In this document: piece by piece, positions 8,512-17,951 of the stretch
Layout: each line of letters starts with the position of its first letter
Position numbering within the stretch: position 1 is the stretch's first letter
Source of the DNA: SIG607 sp036307305
Lineage (GTDB): Bacteria > Bacillota > Clostridia > Oscillospirales > Acutalibacteraceae
Length of the DNA: 64,000 nucleotides
Reading direction: 5' to 3'
NCBI GenBank assembly: GCA_036307305.1
Contig: JAXJXV010000001.1
Location: 1-64,000, forward strand
Translations under genes and position numbers: made by a program
The notes under the pieces: generated by a model
What the model saw: only the letters and a program-made list of their open reading frames with translations
Databases searched by the model: none
Told to the model about the DNA's origin: nothing

Positions 8512-9803
8512 TGGATGTTTTATCGGCTATCAGAAGCTTTGATTTTCGTGAGAATGAAAAGAATATTGCCGTAGCACTTTCGGGTGGGGCTGATTCTATG
8601 GCTCTTCTTACAGGACTTTATATGCTTAAAGATGAACTGGGATTAACCCTTAGCGCTTTGCATCTTAATCATTGTTTAAGGGCAGAGGAATCGGATAGAG
8701 ACCAGTCTTTCGTTGAGGACGTGTGCAAGAAACTGGGTATACCTTTAGTGGCGCAAAGGGCAGACGTGCAGGGTGTTGCAAAAAGACAAAGTATCAGTAT
8801 AGAACTTGCCGCAAGACAGGTCAGATATGACTTTTTCAGTAAAAATGCAAAAGGGATGGTAGCTACTGCCCATAATGCAGACGATAATCTGGAAACGGCT
8901 ATTTACCGACTTGCCAGAGCAACGGGTATAAACGGACTGTGTGGAATTCCAAAAAGACGGGATATATACGTCCGACCGCTTTTAAAATGCACAAGACAGG
9001 AAATTGAAGCCTTTCTTAGTGAGCAGGGGGTAGATTACGTTACCGACTCGACTAATTTAGGTGACGAATATACCCGAAATAAAATCCGTCATAATATATT
9101 GCCTGTGTTAAAGGAAATTAATCCTAACGTCGTACAGTCTTTCTCTACAACGTCAGAGCTGCTCGGTATTGACAGAGATTTTTTGACCTATACCGCTAAG
9201 GAAGAATTTAAAAAAAGATTTTGTGACGGACAGCTTATATTAAAGGATTTTTCTCTGCTTCATAAAGCAATAGCTACCCGCGTTATTGCTATGTTCTTGG
9301 AAAAATCGGAAATAGAAGCGAATAATTATTCCATAAACGGCGTTACTACGCTTGCCTTAAAGGGTGAGGGTAGATTTCAGAATAAAGATGGTAAAATGGT
9401 TAAGGCTGTAAAGGGATACCTTATGGCTGAAGCCCAGATTTTGCCTGTTTTTGAAACAAAGCTTGTTAAACAGAGTGTTGAAGAAATAAAAAAACAGGGA
9501 AAAATTCATAATTTGTTTTTAAAAAATGCTATTGACTGTGATAAAATAGTAGGCAGTCCTGTGTTGCGTACAAGGCAAAGCGGAGACAGTATTACGTTTT
9601 CTCACAGAAAAGTATCTAAATCTCTTAATAAGTGGATGAATGAAGAAGGTATAGAAATAGCGGTAAGAGAAGTTTTGCCCGTTATAGCAGATGATAAAGG
9701 TGTTATCTGGGTGTACGGTGGCGGTGTTGATAAACGGGTTTGTCCCGATGAGAATACAAAAAATATTTACCGTGTATTTTCACAGAAGGTAGGGGGAAAA
9801 TAA
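8511..9803 (+). CDS. tilS: tRNA(Ile)-lysidine synthetase
   Basis: A 430-residue PP-loop ATPase that converts C34 of the CAU-anticodon isoleucine tRNA to lysidine, making it read AUA. The ATP-binding SGGADS motif is at 24-29, with the HLNHCLR and RNKIRHNILP signatures of TilS after it. A C-terminal substrate-binding domain follows (LRTRQSGDSIT region). The ATG overlaps the dnaB stop by one base and hpt begins one base after its stop. The tilS-hpt-ftsH order is widespread in Bacillota. Confidence 0.95.
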   Translation: MDVLSAIRSFDFRENEKNIAVALSGGADSMALLTGLYMLKDELGLTLSALHLNHCLRAEESDRDQSFVEDVCKKLGIPLVAQRADVQGVAKRQSISIELAARQVRYDFFSKNAKGMVATAHNADDNLETAIYRLARATGINGLCGIPKRRDIYVRPLLKCTRQEIEAFLSEQGVDYVTDSTNLGDEYTRNKIRHNILPVLKEINPNVVQSFSTTSELLGIDRDFLTYTAKEEFKKRFCDGQLILKDFSLLHKAIATRVIAMFLEKSEIEANNYSINGVTTLALKGEGRFQNKDGKMVKAVKGYLMAEAQILPVFETKLVKQSVEEIKKQGKIHNLFLKNAIDCDKIVGSPVLRTRQSGDSITFSHRKVSKSLNKWMNEEGIEIAVREVLPVIADDKGVIWVYGGGVDKRVCPDENTKNIYRVFSQKVGGK

Positions 9804-9804
9804 A

Positions 9805-10344
9805 GTGTCAATGCGTGACGATTTAAAGGAAATTCTTGTCAGTGAGGAAGAAATAAAAGAAATTTGTAAACGGCTCGGTAAACAGATAACCGAGGATTAT
9901 AAGGACAAAAAACTGCTTCTTGTAGGTGTGCTTCGCGGTTCGGTTGTGTTTATTGCCGACCTTATGAAAGAAATTGATTTATTCTGCGATATAGACTTCC
10001 TTGCTATTTCTACATACAGAGGAACTCAGAGTTCAGGTGAGCTTAAATGGAAAAAGCATCTTGATACTGAGGTTAAGAATTACGACGTCCTTATAGTTGA
10101 GGATATTGTTGATTCGGGATTTTCTCTGTCTTGTCTGACAAAAATTTTAAAGGACAGAGGTGCAAAAAGCGTTAAAACCTGCACTCTTCTTGATAAGCCG
10201 GAAGGCAGAACGGTTGAATTTGAGGCAGACTACGTAGGAAAGATTGTTCCCGATGCTTTTGTTGTTGGCTACGGTCTTGATTACAATGAAAAATACAGAA
10301 ATTTACCCTTTGTGGCAATACTTGACCCTAAGGTATACAGTTAA
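9805..10344 (+). CDS. hpt: Hypoxanthine(-guanine) phosphoribosyltransferase
   Basis: A 179-residue purine-salvage enzyme that makes IMP or GMP from the free base and PRPP. The PRPP-binding motif VLIVEDIVDSGFS (95-107) and the LRGSVVF loop are present, and length is typical. I chose the GTG at 9805 because AGGGGG lies eight bases before it; the in-frame ATG at 9811 is the alternative. It stands between tilS and ftsH, with ten bases to the GTG-ATG region of ftsH. Confidence 0.95.
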   Translation: MSMRDDLKEILVSEEEIKEICKRLGKQITEDYKDKKLLLVGVLRGSVVFIADLMKEIDLFCDIDFLAISTYRGTQSSGELKWKKHLDTEVKNYDVLIVEDIVDSGFSLSCLTKILKDRGAKSVKTCTLLDKPEGRTVEFEADYVGKIVPDAFVVGYGLDYNEKYRNLPFVAILDPKVYS

Positions 10345-10363
10345 TTGAAAGGAAGTGCATTTG

Positions 10364-12211
10364 ATGAATAAAAATCTCAGAAATGTACTGCTTTATTTAG
10401 GAATTCCCATAATTCTTATTCTTGCTATTTTAAGCGTTTCACTTATTGGGCAAGCCAAGGCAGATACAAGCTACTATGATATAATCACACAGGTTCAAAA
10501 GGGTGAAATATCAGAGTACACGTTAAATTTATATAATGGAGATTTAAGTTATGTTACACGCGATGACGGTAAAAAACATACCTATACAGTAGCATCTCCA
10601 AGTATTTTTTATGAAGATGTAAATGAAGCGGTAATGGAGTATAACGCTCAGCATCCCGACAGTCCTATTAAAATGGACTATAAAAGGGGAGAAAGTATGG
10701 CTTGGCTTTCACAAATTATGCCAACGCTATTGCTTATTGTTATAATGGTTATACTCGGCTTCTGGTTTATGAAGAAAATGGGTTCAACCATGGGCGCGGA
10801 CAAATCCTTGCAGTTCGGAAAAGCAAAGCCTAAAAAGGAAACCAACCGCAAAACAACTTTTGCTGACGTTGCAGGTGCTGATGAAGAAAAGGAAGAAATG
10901 GTTGAAATTGTTGACTTCCTTAAGGACCATCAGAAATTTGACGAGCTTGGCGCAAGAATACCAAAGGGCGTGTTGCTTGTAGGCCCTCCCGGTACGGGCA
11001 AAACCTTACTTGCACGTGCGGTTGCAGGTGAGGCGGGGGTTCCGTTCTTCAGTATTTCAGGTTCCGATTTCGTTGAAATGTTCGTTGGTGTGGGCGCTTC
11101 CCGCGTACGCGACCTTTTTGACGAGGCAAAGAAAAACGCTCCCTCTATTATATTTATAGATGAAATTGACGCTGTGGGCAGACAAAGAGGCGCAGGTCTT
11201 GGCGGCGGACATGATGAAAGAGAGCAGACTCTTAATCAGTTGCTTGTGGAAATGGACGGCTTCGGCGCTAACGAGGGCGTTATTGTTATGGCGGCAACCA
11301 ACCGTCCTGACATTCTTGATAAAGCACTTCTGCGACCGGGTCGTTTTGACAGACAGATTACTGTAAACTACCCCGACGTAAAGGGCAGAGAAGAAATTTT
11401 AAAGGTACACTCCAGAGGAAAGCCTTTGGGTCCTGATGTTAATCTTAAAACTATCGCAGCTTCTACTGCAGGTTTTACAGGCGCTGACCTTGAAAATCTT
11501 CTCAACGAAGCGGCTTTACTTGCAGTCCGCAGAGGTAAAAAGGCAATTACTCAGCCTGAAATAGAGGAAGCAACTATTAAGGTTGTTATGGGTACGGAAA
11601 AGAAGTCCCACGTAATCAAGGATAAGGACAAGATGATAACCTCCTATCACGAGGCAGGTCACGCTATCGTTTCTTATTTCTTGCCGACTCAGGATCCGGT
11701 TCATCAGATTTCTATTATACCGAGAGGTATGGCGGCAGGATATACAATGTATATTCCTACAGAGGAAAAGGGTCATATTTCCCGTATCACAATGCTTGAG
11801 CAGATATGCTCTCTGTTGGGAGGTCGCGCTGCTGAACAGCTTACGCAAGATGATATATGCACAGGCGCTTCTAATGATATTCAGCGTGCAACCGAACTAG
11901 CAAGAAAGATGATTACCAAGTATGGAATGAGCGAAAAACTAGGACTTATTACCTTTGGTACCGACAATGACGCTGTGTTCCTTGGACGAGATTTCTCATC
12001 TACACCTAACTATTCTGAAAAGATTGCGGCTCAGATAGACGAAGAAATCAACAGTATAGTTATGACACAGTACGATAAGGCGTTGGCCATTTTAAAGGAA
12101 AATATGACTAAGCTTCACGAAGTGGCTAAGGTGCTGTTTACCGAAGAGAAAATTGACGGAGAACAGTTTAGAGCTATAATGGAAGAAAAACCCGAAGCTA
12201 TAGAAGAATAA
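10364..12211 (+). CDS. ftsH: ATP-dependent zinc metalloprotease FtsH
   Basis: A 615-residue membrane-anchored AAA+ protease that degrades damaged membrane proteins and short-lived regulators. Two membrane segments (about 8-28 and 116-136) flank an extracytoplasmic domain. The AAA module shows Walker A GPPGTGKT (207-214), FIDEIDAVGRQRG and the second region of homology. The zinc motif HEAGH is at 429-433. The ATG at 10364 is preferred to a GTG at 10355 because AAAGGAAG sits eight bases before it. A strong terminator follows, ending the housekeeping run. Confidence 0.97.
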   Translation: MNKNLRNVLLYLGIPIILILAILSVSLIGQAKADTSYYDIITQVQKGEISEYTLNLYNGDLSYVTRDDGKKHTYTVASPSIFYEDVNEAVMEYNAQHPDSPIKMDYKRGESMAWLSQIMPTLLLIVIMVILGFWFMKKMGSTMGADKSLQFGKAKPKKETNRKTTFADVAGADEEKEEMVEIVDFLKDHQKFDELGARIPKGVLLVGPPGTGKTLLARAVAGEAGVPFFSISGSDFVEMFVGVGASRVRDLFDEAKKNAPSIIFIDEIDAVGRQRGAGLGGGHDEREQTLNQLLVEMDGFGANEGVIVMAATNRPDILDKALLRPGRFDRQITVNYPDVKGREEILKVHSRGKPLGPDVNLKTIAASTAGFTGADLENLLNEAALLAVRRGKKAITQPEIEEATIKVVMGTEKKSHVIKDKDKMITSYHEAGHAIVSYFLPTQDPVHQISIIPRGMAAGYTMYIPTEEKGHISRITMLEQICSLLGGRAAEQLTQDDICTGASNDIQRATELARKMITKYGMSEKLGLITFGTDNDAVFLGRDFSSTPNYSEKIAAQIDEEINSIVMTQYDKALAILKENMTKLHEVAKVLFTEEKIDGEQFRAIMEEKPEAIEE

Positions 12212-12214
12212 ATA

Positions 12215-12253
12215 AAAATAGTCGCTATCTTTATTGATAGCGACTATTTTTTA
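12215..12253. terminator. Terminator between ftsH and the xylose operon
   Basis: A long stem (AAATAGTCGCTATC / GATAGCGACTATTT) with a TTTATT loop is followed by T-runs on both strands. It can end the ftsH transcript and the convergent xylose-operon transcript. Confidence 0.92.
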
Positions 12254-12279
12254 TAATCATATATAGATTTGGGCTTTTA

Positions 12280-14229
12280 CTAAAAATTTTTAGTCCAAAC
12301 GATAATACTTTGTTCCCCTGCTTTTAGCGTTGCAAAAGGACCGGGTATTATATCGTCCGTATGGCTTTCACCGTTTATGTCTTTACTAAAGTCAATATCA
12401 CTGCCATCGGAATTTTCAAATGCCTGTTGCGCAAGACGTACTTCGCCAAGTCTTCCGGTGGTTACCTCTTTACATTTTGCAGAGGAAACGTTTTGGTCAA
12501 CGTTGAGGGTAAGAATCCATTTTCCGTCCTTTGATATAATAGAAGCATTTGCATTTTCTGATAAAATAGGATTTTTTTCGTGTACGGAAGGAGTAGCATA
12601 GCCAGAATAAGCGTTATCTTCAACCATTACGGGCTGAGGGGTATCAATAAATGCTGTAAGTGAGATATTAAGAGGATAAGAATTGATTTTTTCAGTATAT
12701 TCATCAAAGGAAGTAAATTCATCACAGTGCTTAGTAAAAGGCACGATATCTGGTTTGTTGGATGTATAATGGTCTATAAATAGATTGTTCAGATATCTGT
12801 CGTCTCCGGCATATATTTCACTGTAACCTGCAACAGCGGTAGAATGAGGAAAATGATAAGGCGTAGAACGGCTGAGTTCCGACCAATTCTTCATTTTTCC
12901 GCAAATTAAATTATGAACGTAAGCTCCGCCTTGTGAACGGTTGTCCACTGAATAAGATGACATAAATAAATTGTGGTCGATTAAATAAGGACCGTGATTA
13001 ACTTCCAAAACAATATCAATCTCATTGTCGTATAAGATATTAGAACTTATACGACTGCCTTGAGTTTGCCAGTCAAGCCATATACCTGCACATGCACAGT
13101 TGTGAATATTGTTGTTTCTGATAATAGTGTCTATACCTGCATGGAATTTAATGCCACCTCTTTCGTGACCCCAATATTCTCGTTTATTACTTATATTGTA
13201 AATATGGTTATGCTCTATCTTGCTGAATACACAACCTAAATGACCCACAACTCCGTTTTGACCGCAATCAAATATTTCATTATTCCGTACGATGTGAGAA
13301 CCGATAGTGTCTCTGCTCCAACCTATCTGCAGGGCTGAAAAAACAGCTTCTAACTGGTGACGGTGGTTGGATTTACGGCGAAGTCTGTAGCCGAGATTAT
13401 CGCCTGTAGATTCTTCCTTACCAAGACTTATTGCACTGCATTTTGCATCGTGTAATATATTGTTTTCAATAATCCAACCTTTACTCCAGTGTGGGCCTAC
13501 CATACCCATTTGATGAGAGGTGGGTGGCGCCCAAGGACAAGCCGCATGTGCTATCTCAAATCCGCGTAAGGTTATGTAGTTCACACCAATAGCTTTTGGA
13601 TAGAAGCAACAGGGACGAACGTTGATTTCAATAAGCTCGTCGTTAGGATTGTAATTTTGGAAATTACATAAAATCGTAGTGCTTTTTTCGTCTACGGTTG
13701 CATACCACTTAAGTGATGTGCGCTCAGGAGTACAAACGGTTTTCTCTTCTGTTCTGCTCCAAAAATGGCAACAGTTTAATCTGGGCGCATTATCGTATAA
13801 ATCACTTAGCGACTTTGCCTCAAACAATGACGTGCCGTTAATATAAACATCTCCGAGATGTACTCGATAATCTACTATTGGCTCTTCGATCCAGTCTCCT
13901 TCCACACAAAGAGCATAAGGGTTCCAGTCACCGAATGTTTCGTTAGGCAAAACCTTTTTCCATACGGTGCCTTCAACCTTTTCCCAGTTTTCAACTACTT
14001 CAGAGCCTTTTATTACAGGACGCTCTCCTTTGACGGCTTCATAAGTGATTCTGTTGTGTTCGCTTGTGCCGCTGTTTTTAGGATTTACCCACTCGCGATA
14101 GACACCGCCGAAAACCTTGACGGTGTCTCCCGCAACGGCAATTTGCGCCGCGTGATTTATGGTTTTAAAAGGCGCGTTTATCGAGCCTTCTGATAGGTCG
14201 TTTCCTGCAGGTGAAACATAATATATCAT
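12280..14229 (-). CDS. GH120-family beta-xylosidase (right-handed beta-helix)
   Basis: A 649-residue enzyme predicted to release xylose from the non-reducing ends of xylo-oligosaccharides. From memory it closely resembles the GH120 beta-xylosidase XylC of Thermoanaerobacterium along its length. The characteristic segments AHAACPWAPPT, GWIIENNILHDAKCSAIS and NHGPYLIDHN are present. By that comparison Asp386 (WLDW) is the nucleophile and Glu409 (LEVNHGPY) the acid/base; they are 23 residues apart, as in the characterised enzyme. There is no signal peptide, so it is cytosolic and needs imported oligosaccharides. It starts 11 bases after xylA ends, as third gene of the xylose operon. Confidence 0.9.
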   Translation of the reverse strand: MIYYVSPAGNDLSEGSINAPFKTINHAAQIAVAGDTVKVFGGVYREWVNPKNSGTSEHNRITYEAVKGERPVIKGSEVVENWEKVEGTVWKKVLPNETFGDWNPYALCVEGDWIEEPIVDYRVHLGDVYINGTSLFEAKSLSDLYDNAPRLNCCHFWSRTEEKTVCTPERTSLKWYATVDEKSTTILCNFQNYNPNDELIEINVRPCCFYPKAIGVNYITLRGFEIAHAACPWAPPTSHQMGMVGPHWSKGWIIENNILHDAKCSAISLGKEESTGDNLGYRLRRKSNHRHQLEAVFSALQIGWSRDTIGSHIVRNNEIFDCGQNGVVGHLGCVFSKIEHNHIYNISNKREYWGHERGGIKFHAGIDTIIRNNNIHNCACAGIWLDWQTQGSRISSNILYDNEIDIVLEVNHGPYLIDHNLFMSSYSVDNRSQGGAYVHNLICGKMKNWSELSRSTPYHFPHSTAVAGYSEIYAGDDRYLNNLFIDHYTSNKPDIVPFTKHCDEFTSFDEYTEKINSYPLNISLTAFIDTPQPVMVEDNAYSGYATPSVHEKNPILSENANASIISKDGKWILTLNVDQNVSSAKCKEVTTGRLGEVRLAQQAFENSDGSDIDFSKDINGESHTDDIIPGPFATLKAGEQSIIVWTKNF

Positions 14230-14239
14230 ATATATACTC

Positions 14240-15556
14240 CTAATTAAACAGAATTTGGTTGATTATGCTTTGTAAGTATTCCTGTCTGCCGCTTGACGGA
14301 AGGGCGGGAGCGCCCATATTTTCGGCAATAGCAGCTAATTCACAAAGATTTGTTGTGTTATCTCTGATTTTCTTTCCAACGCCTTCGCTGAAACTTGCAT
14401 ATCTGTCTTTAATGAAGTTATCTATTCTTCCGTCTTCAATAATTTCAGCCGCTTTGATAAGACCTAAAGCAAAGGTATCCATACCGAGAATAAATGCGTG
14501 GAACATATCTTCGGCGGTGTAGCTTGGACGACGTGTTTTTGAGTCGAAATTGAAACCGCCTGTAAGTCCACCGGCTTTTAAAACCTCATACATACACATA
14601 GTTGCATCGTATACGTTAGCGGGGAATTCATCAGTATCCCAACCAAGAAGTGAATCGCCCTGATTTGCATCGATAGAACCGAGCATACCGTATATAGCAG
14701 AAACACGTAATTCGTGCTGGAAGGTATGACCTGCAAGTGTAGCGTGGTTTGCTTCTATATTCATCTTGAAATCCTTGTCAAGACCGTACTGACGCAAGAA
14801 ACCTATTGCTGTAGCGGCATCGAAATCATACTGATGCTTCATTGGCTCCTTTGGTTTAGGCTCGATGTAAAAATCGCCTGTAAAGCCGATGGAACGTCCG
14901 TATTCTACTGCCATTTTCATAAGCTTTGCAATGTTTTCCTGTTCGAATTTAACATCGGTATTAAGAAGTGTTTCATAGCCTTCTCTTCCGCCCCAGAAAA
15001 CATAACCCTTACCGCCGAATTTAACGGTCAAATCAAGTGCCTTTTTAATCTGTGCGGCTGCAAAGCAAAAAACATCTGCTGAGTTTGTGGAACCTGCGCC
15101 GTTCATAAAACGGGGATTTGAGAACATATTTGCAGTACCCCAAAGGCATTTAATGCCTGTTTTATTCATTTTTTCAAGGATATAATCGCCGATTTCATCA
15201 AGACGGCGGTTGGTTTCTTTTATATCCTCTGCTTCAGGAATTAAATCAACGTCGTGGAAGCAGAAGTACTCGATTCCAAGCTTTTGCATAAATTCAAAAC
15301 CTGCGTCAACCTTTGCTTTGGCGTGTTCCATTGTGCCTTTTTCAGCACCAAAAGATTTATCTCCTGTATCTCTGCCAAACATATCGGTTCCTGCGGCGCA
15401 AAGATTGTGCCACCAAGCCATAGCAAAGGGAAGATGCTCACGCATTGTTTTTCCTAAAATAACACGGTCTGCTTCGTAATACTTAAATGCTAACGGATTT
15501 TTGCTGTCTTTGCCTTCATACTTGATTGTAGGGATGTTGTTAAAAATTTCTTTCAT
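14240..15556 (-). CDS. xylA: Xylose isomerase
   Basis: At 438 residues this is the normal length of the class II enzyme that interconverts D-xylose and D-xylulose using two divalent metals. The catalytic FHDVDLIPE, the FWGGREGYE signature and the metal-ligand segments (YIEPKPKEP, NIEANHATLAGH, SIDANQGD) are all present. It lies between xylB, ten bases upstream, and the GH120 xylosidase, forming a complete route from xylo-oligosaccharide to xylulose-5-phosphate. No frame defects are seen. Confidence 0.97.
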   Translation of the reverse strand: MKEIFNNIPTIKYEGKDSKNPLAFKYYEADRVILGKTMREHLPFAMAWWHNLCAAGTDMFGRDTGDKSFGAEKGTMEHAKAKVDAGFEFMQKLGIEYFCFHDVDLIPEAEDIKETNRRLDEIGDYILEKMNKTGIKCLWGTANMFSNPRFMNGAGSTNSADVFCFAAAQIKKALDLTVKFGGKGYVFWGGREGYETLLNTDVKFEQENIAKLMKMAVEYGRSIGFTGDFYIEPKPKEPMKHQYDFDAATAIGFLRQYGLDKDFKMNIEANHATLAGHTFQHELRVSAIYGMLGSIDANQGDSLLGWDTDEFPANVYDATMCMYEVLKAGGLTGGFNFDSKTRRPSYTAEDMFHAFILGMDTFALGLIKAAEIIEDGRIDNFIKDRYASFSEGVGKKIRDNTTNLCELAAIAENMGAPALPSSGRQEYLQSIINQILFN

Positions 15557-15566
15557 AGTTTGTTCC

Positions 15567-17045
15567 TCACTTTATCTTTTTAAATAATTCTTTAACTGAT
15601 GGATATATTTCTTTAAACTTTTGATACTTATTTTCGTAGCGTTCTACGATTTCTTGTTGCGGAGTTACGGTCGTTTTGATTTTTACAAATTTTTCAGCGC
15701 ATTCATTTACTGTTTCGTATTCACCCGTTCCTACCATAGCCAGCATTGCGCCGCCGTAACCAGGACCTTGTTCGGTTTGGGGAATACTGATTTTAACGTT
15801 AAGAACGTTACATAGAATTTTCCGCCAAAGAGGTGATTTAGCACCGCCGCCGCAAAGTCCGCTGCTTTCTATATTAATACCCAGTGCTTTTGCAATTTCC
15901 AGATTATCTCTGATTGCAAAAGCAACACCCTCAAGCACAGCCTGAACCATATCGGCTCGTGAAGTATCCATTCGCATACCTATAAAAGTACCTCTTGCGT
16001 CGGTATCGTTTATAGGACTGCGTTCGCCCATAAGATAGGGAAGGAAAAATACGTCGTTGTTGCCCAATTTATCATCCGTAATGCCGATTTGTTCCTCTGC
16101 ATAATCGCTTGTTTTTAATATTTCGTCGCAAAACCATTTATTACAGGATGCCGCAGATAATATACACGCCATAAGGTGATATCTGGAGTTTGCATGACAA
16201 AACGAATGAAGCGCGTTTTTATCGTCAACGGAAAATTTATCAGAGGAAATAAATACCGTACCCGAAGTTCCAAGGGAAATATTACACTTTCCGTCTGCTA
16301 CTGTTCCTGTGCCTACAGCCGCCGCCGCGTTATCACCCGCTCCTGCAACAACCTTTACGTTTTCACTGATGTTAAACTCATTTGCAATTTCAGGCAGTAC
16401 TGTTCCTACTGTCTGGTAGCTTTCGTAAAGAGAGGGCATTTGCTGTTTTGAAACAGAGCAGACGTCCAGCATAAATTCAGACCAACGTTTGTTTTTTACG
16501 TCTAATAAAAGCATACCCGAAGCATCAGAATAATCGGTAGAGTGTACGCCTGTTAATTTATAATTTATGTAATCCTTCGGCAACATAATTTTACTTATTT
16601 TGCTGAAATTTTCAGGCTCGTTATTTTTAAGCCACAACAGCTTTGGCGCGGTAAAACCTGCAAAAGCTATATTAGCAGTAAGCTCTGAAAGCTTTTCTTT
16701 GCCTACGACCTCGTTCAGATAGGCAGTTTCTTTGTCCGTTCTGCCGTCATTCCATAAAATCGCAGGACGGATAACCTTATCGTTTTCGTCAAGAATAACC
16801 AGACCGTGCATCTGACCTCCCGCTCCGATTCCTGCTACCTTTGAAGCATCAACCTCGCTTAAAAGCTCTTTAATGCCTGATTTTAAAGCCGTCCACCAAT
16901 CCTCAGGGTTTTGCTGACTCCAACCCGATTTTGGATAGTCGACGTCGTAGCTTTTTGAAACTGTTTTTAAAATTTCTCCGCTGTTGTCAAGTAAAAGCAG
17001 CTTTAGCGCTGACGTTCCTAAATCAACACCAATATAATAGTTCAT
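15567..17045 (-). CDS. xylB: Xylulokinase
   Basis: A 492-residue FGGY-family kinase that phosphorylates D-xylulose to xylulose-5-phosphate for the pentose phosphate or phosphoketolase route. The N-terminal phosphate loop GVDLGTSALKLL, the substrate segment GGQMHG, the catalytic YSDASGMLL and the GLCGGGAKSPLW signature are present. The ATG at 17045 follows AAAGGAGG; an in-frame start farther upstream would run into the divergent promoter. It is the first gene of the xylose operon and faces an AraC-type regulator. Confidence 0.95.
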   Translation of the reverse strand: MNYYIGVDLGTSALKLLLLDNSGEILKTVSKSYDVDYPKSGWSQQNPEDWWTALKSGIKELLSEVDASKVAGIGAGGQMHGLVILDENDKVIRPAILWNDGRTDKETAYLNEVVGKEKLSELTANIAFAGFTAPKLLWLKNNEPENFSKISKIMLPKDYINYKLTGVHSTDYSDASGMLLLDVKNKRWSEFMLDVCSVSKQQMPSLYESYQTVGTVLPEIANEFNISENVKVVAGAGDNAAAAVGTGTVADGKCNISLGTSGTVFISSDKFSVDDKNALHSFCHANSRYHLMACILSAASCNKWFCDEILKTSDYAEEQIGITDDKLGNNDVFFLPYLMGERSPINDTDARGTFIGMRMDTSRADMVQAVLEGVAFAIRDNLEIAKALGINIESSGLCGGGAKSPLWRKILCNVLNVKISIPQTEQGPGYGGAMLAMVGTGEYETVNECAEKFVKIKTTVTPQQEIVERYENKYQKFKEIYPSVKELFKKIK

Positions 17046-17066
17046 AACAGTACCTCCTTTAAACGT

Positions 17067-17095
17067 ATTATATAGCATATAGTTTGACTTTTCTT
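17067..17095 (-). promoter_or_regulatory. Probable activator-dependent promoter of xylBA
   Basis: A TATAAT lies on the minus strand at 17067-17072, but the hexamer 17 bases upstream (AAGAAA) matches a -35 box poorly. This region overlaps the -35 of the divergent regulator gene. A good -10 with a poor -35 next to an AraC-family gene suggests activation by that regulator. That is inference. Confidence 0.4.
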
Positions 17096-17112
17096 GCAAT
17101 ATACTGTATAAT
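17084..17112 (+). promoter_or_regulatory. Promoter of the AraC-type regulator
   Basis: TTGACT, a 17-base spacer and TATAAT lie about 30 bases before the start codon. It overlaps the probable xylB promoter on the other strand, so the two directions may compete or share an operator. Confidence 0.78.
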
Positions 17113-17143
17113 AAATGGACAATATTTTACTTTTGGAGGAAAA

Positions 17144-17917
17144 ATGTTTTATCAGGTTGAGCATATAGGAGCGCCCGAGCATCTTGTTGTAGAGAAAAAT
17201 TGCGATTATTCTTTTCCGCCTCATATTCATCAGTGCTTTGAAATGATAACTATAAACGAAGGCACTATGAACGTAACGGTCGATAAAAGAATTTATACAC
17301 TGGAAAAAGGGGAATCTATTCTGATTTTCCCTAATCAGATACATTCTCTTGATTCTACCCAGAGTACGCATACTCTTTGTATTTTTTCATCTGATTACGT
17401 AAAGGTGTTTTTTAGAAAAACGCAAAACAAAATACCTGAGAATAATAAATTTGTTCTTGGAAAAGAACTGGCGGTTTTGTTTGAACAGTTAGAAACGAAT
17501 GAATCTGAAATATTCAGAAAAGGCGTACTGTATTTGATTTGCGACGCATTTCATAACACGGCGACGTATAAAAAACAGGAAACCGACCGTGATGATTTAC
17601 TGTACTGTATATTTGCTTTTGTGGACAAGAATTTTGACGGTGAGTGTTCTCTTTCTTTGCTTTCAAAGGAAAGCGGATATAATTATTCTTATATATCGCG
17701 CTACTTTAAAAACGTCGTGGGGATAACCTTTAATGAATACGTAAATAATTACCGTCTTAATCACGCGTGTTATTTAATTAAGAATAACGTTGAGTCGATG
17801 CTACAGTGCGCACTGGACAGTGGTTTCGTATCACTTCGTACCTTTAACCGAAGCTTTAAACAACGGTTTAAAATAACCCCCACACAGTATAAAAAAATGG
17901 TAGCATCAGAACTATAA
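17144..17917 (+). CDS. AraC-family transcriptional regulator of the xylose operon
   Basis: A 257-residue regulator with an N-terminal cupin-like sugar-sensing domain (HIHQCFEMITINEG near residues 26-40) and a C-terminal double helix-turn-helix (about 155-255, including SYISRYFKNVVGITFNEY and the closing TPTQYKK). It probably senses xylose or xylo-oligosaccharides and activates xylBA-GH120, from which it diverges by about 98 bases. ATG 17144 follows TTTGGAGGAAAA; a longer frame reaches upstream but would overlap the promoter. Clostridia more often use a ROK-type XylR for this job. Confidence 0.88.
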   Translation: MFYQVEHIGAPEHLVVEKNCDYSFPPHIHQCFEMITINEGTMNVTVDKRIYTLEKGESILIFPNQIHSLDSTQSTHTLCIFSSDYVKVFFRKTQNKIPENNKFVLGKELAVLFEQLETNESEIFRKGVLYLICDAFHNTATYKKQETDRDDLLYCIFAFVDKNFDGECSLSLLSKESGYNYSYISRYFKNVVGITFNEYVNNYRLNHACYLIKNNVESMLQCALDSGFVSLRTFNRSFKQRFKITPTQYKKMVASEL

Positions 17918-17922
17918 AAATA

Positions 17923-17951
17923 AAAGGAGTAGGAACGTCGCCTACTCCTTT
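17923..17951. terminator. Bidirectional terminator
   Basis: An 11-base-pair stem (AAAGGAGTAGG / CCTACTCCTTT) with a seven-base loop lies between convergent genes. Its right arm overlaps the last codons and stop of the minus-strand decarboxylase gene. Confidence 0.85.
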
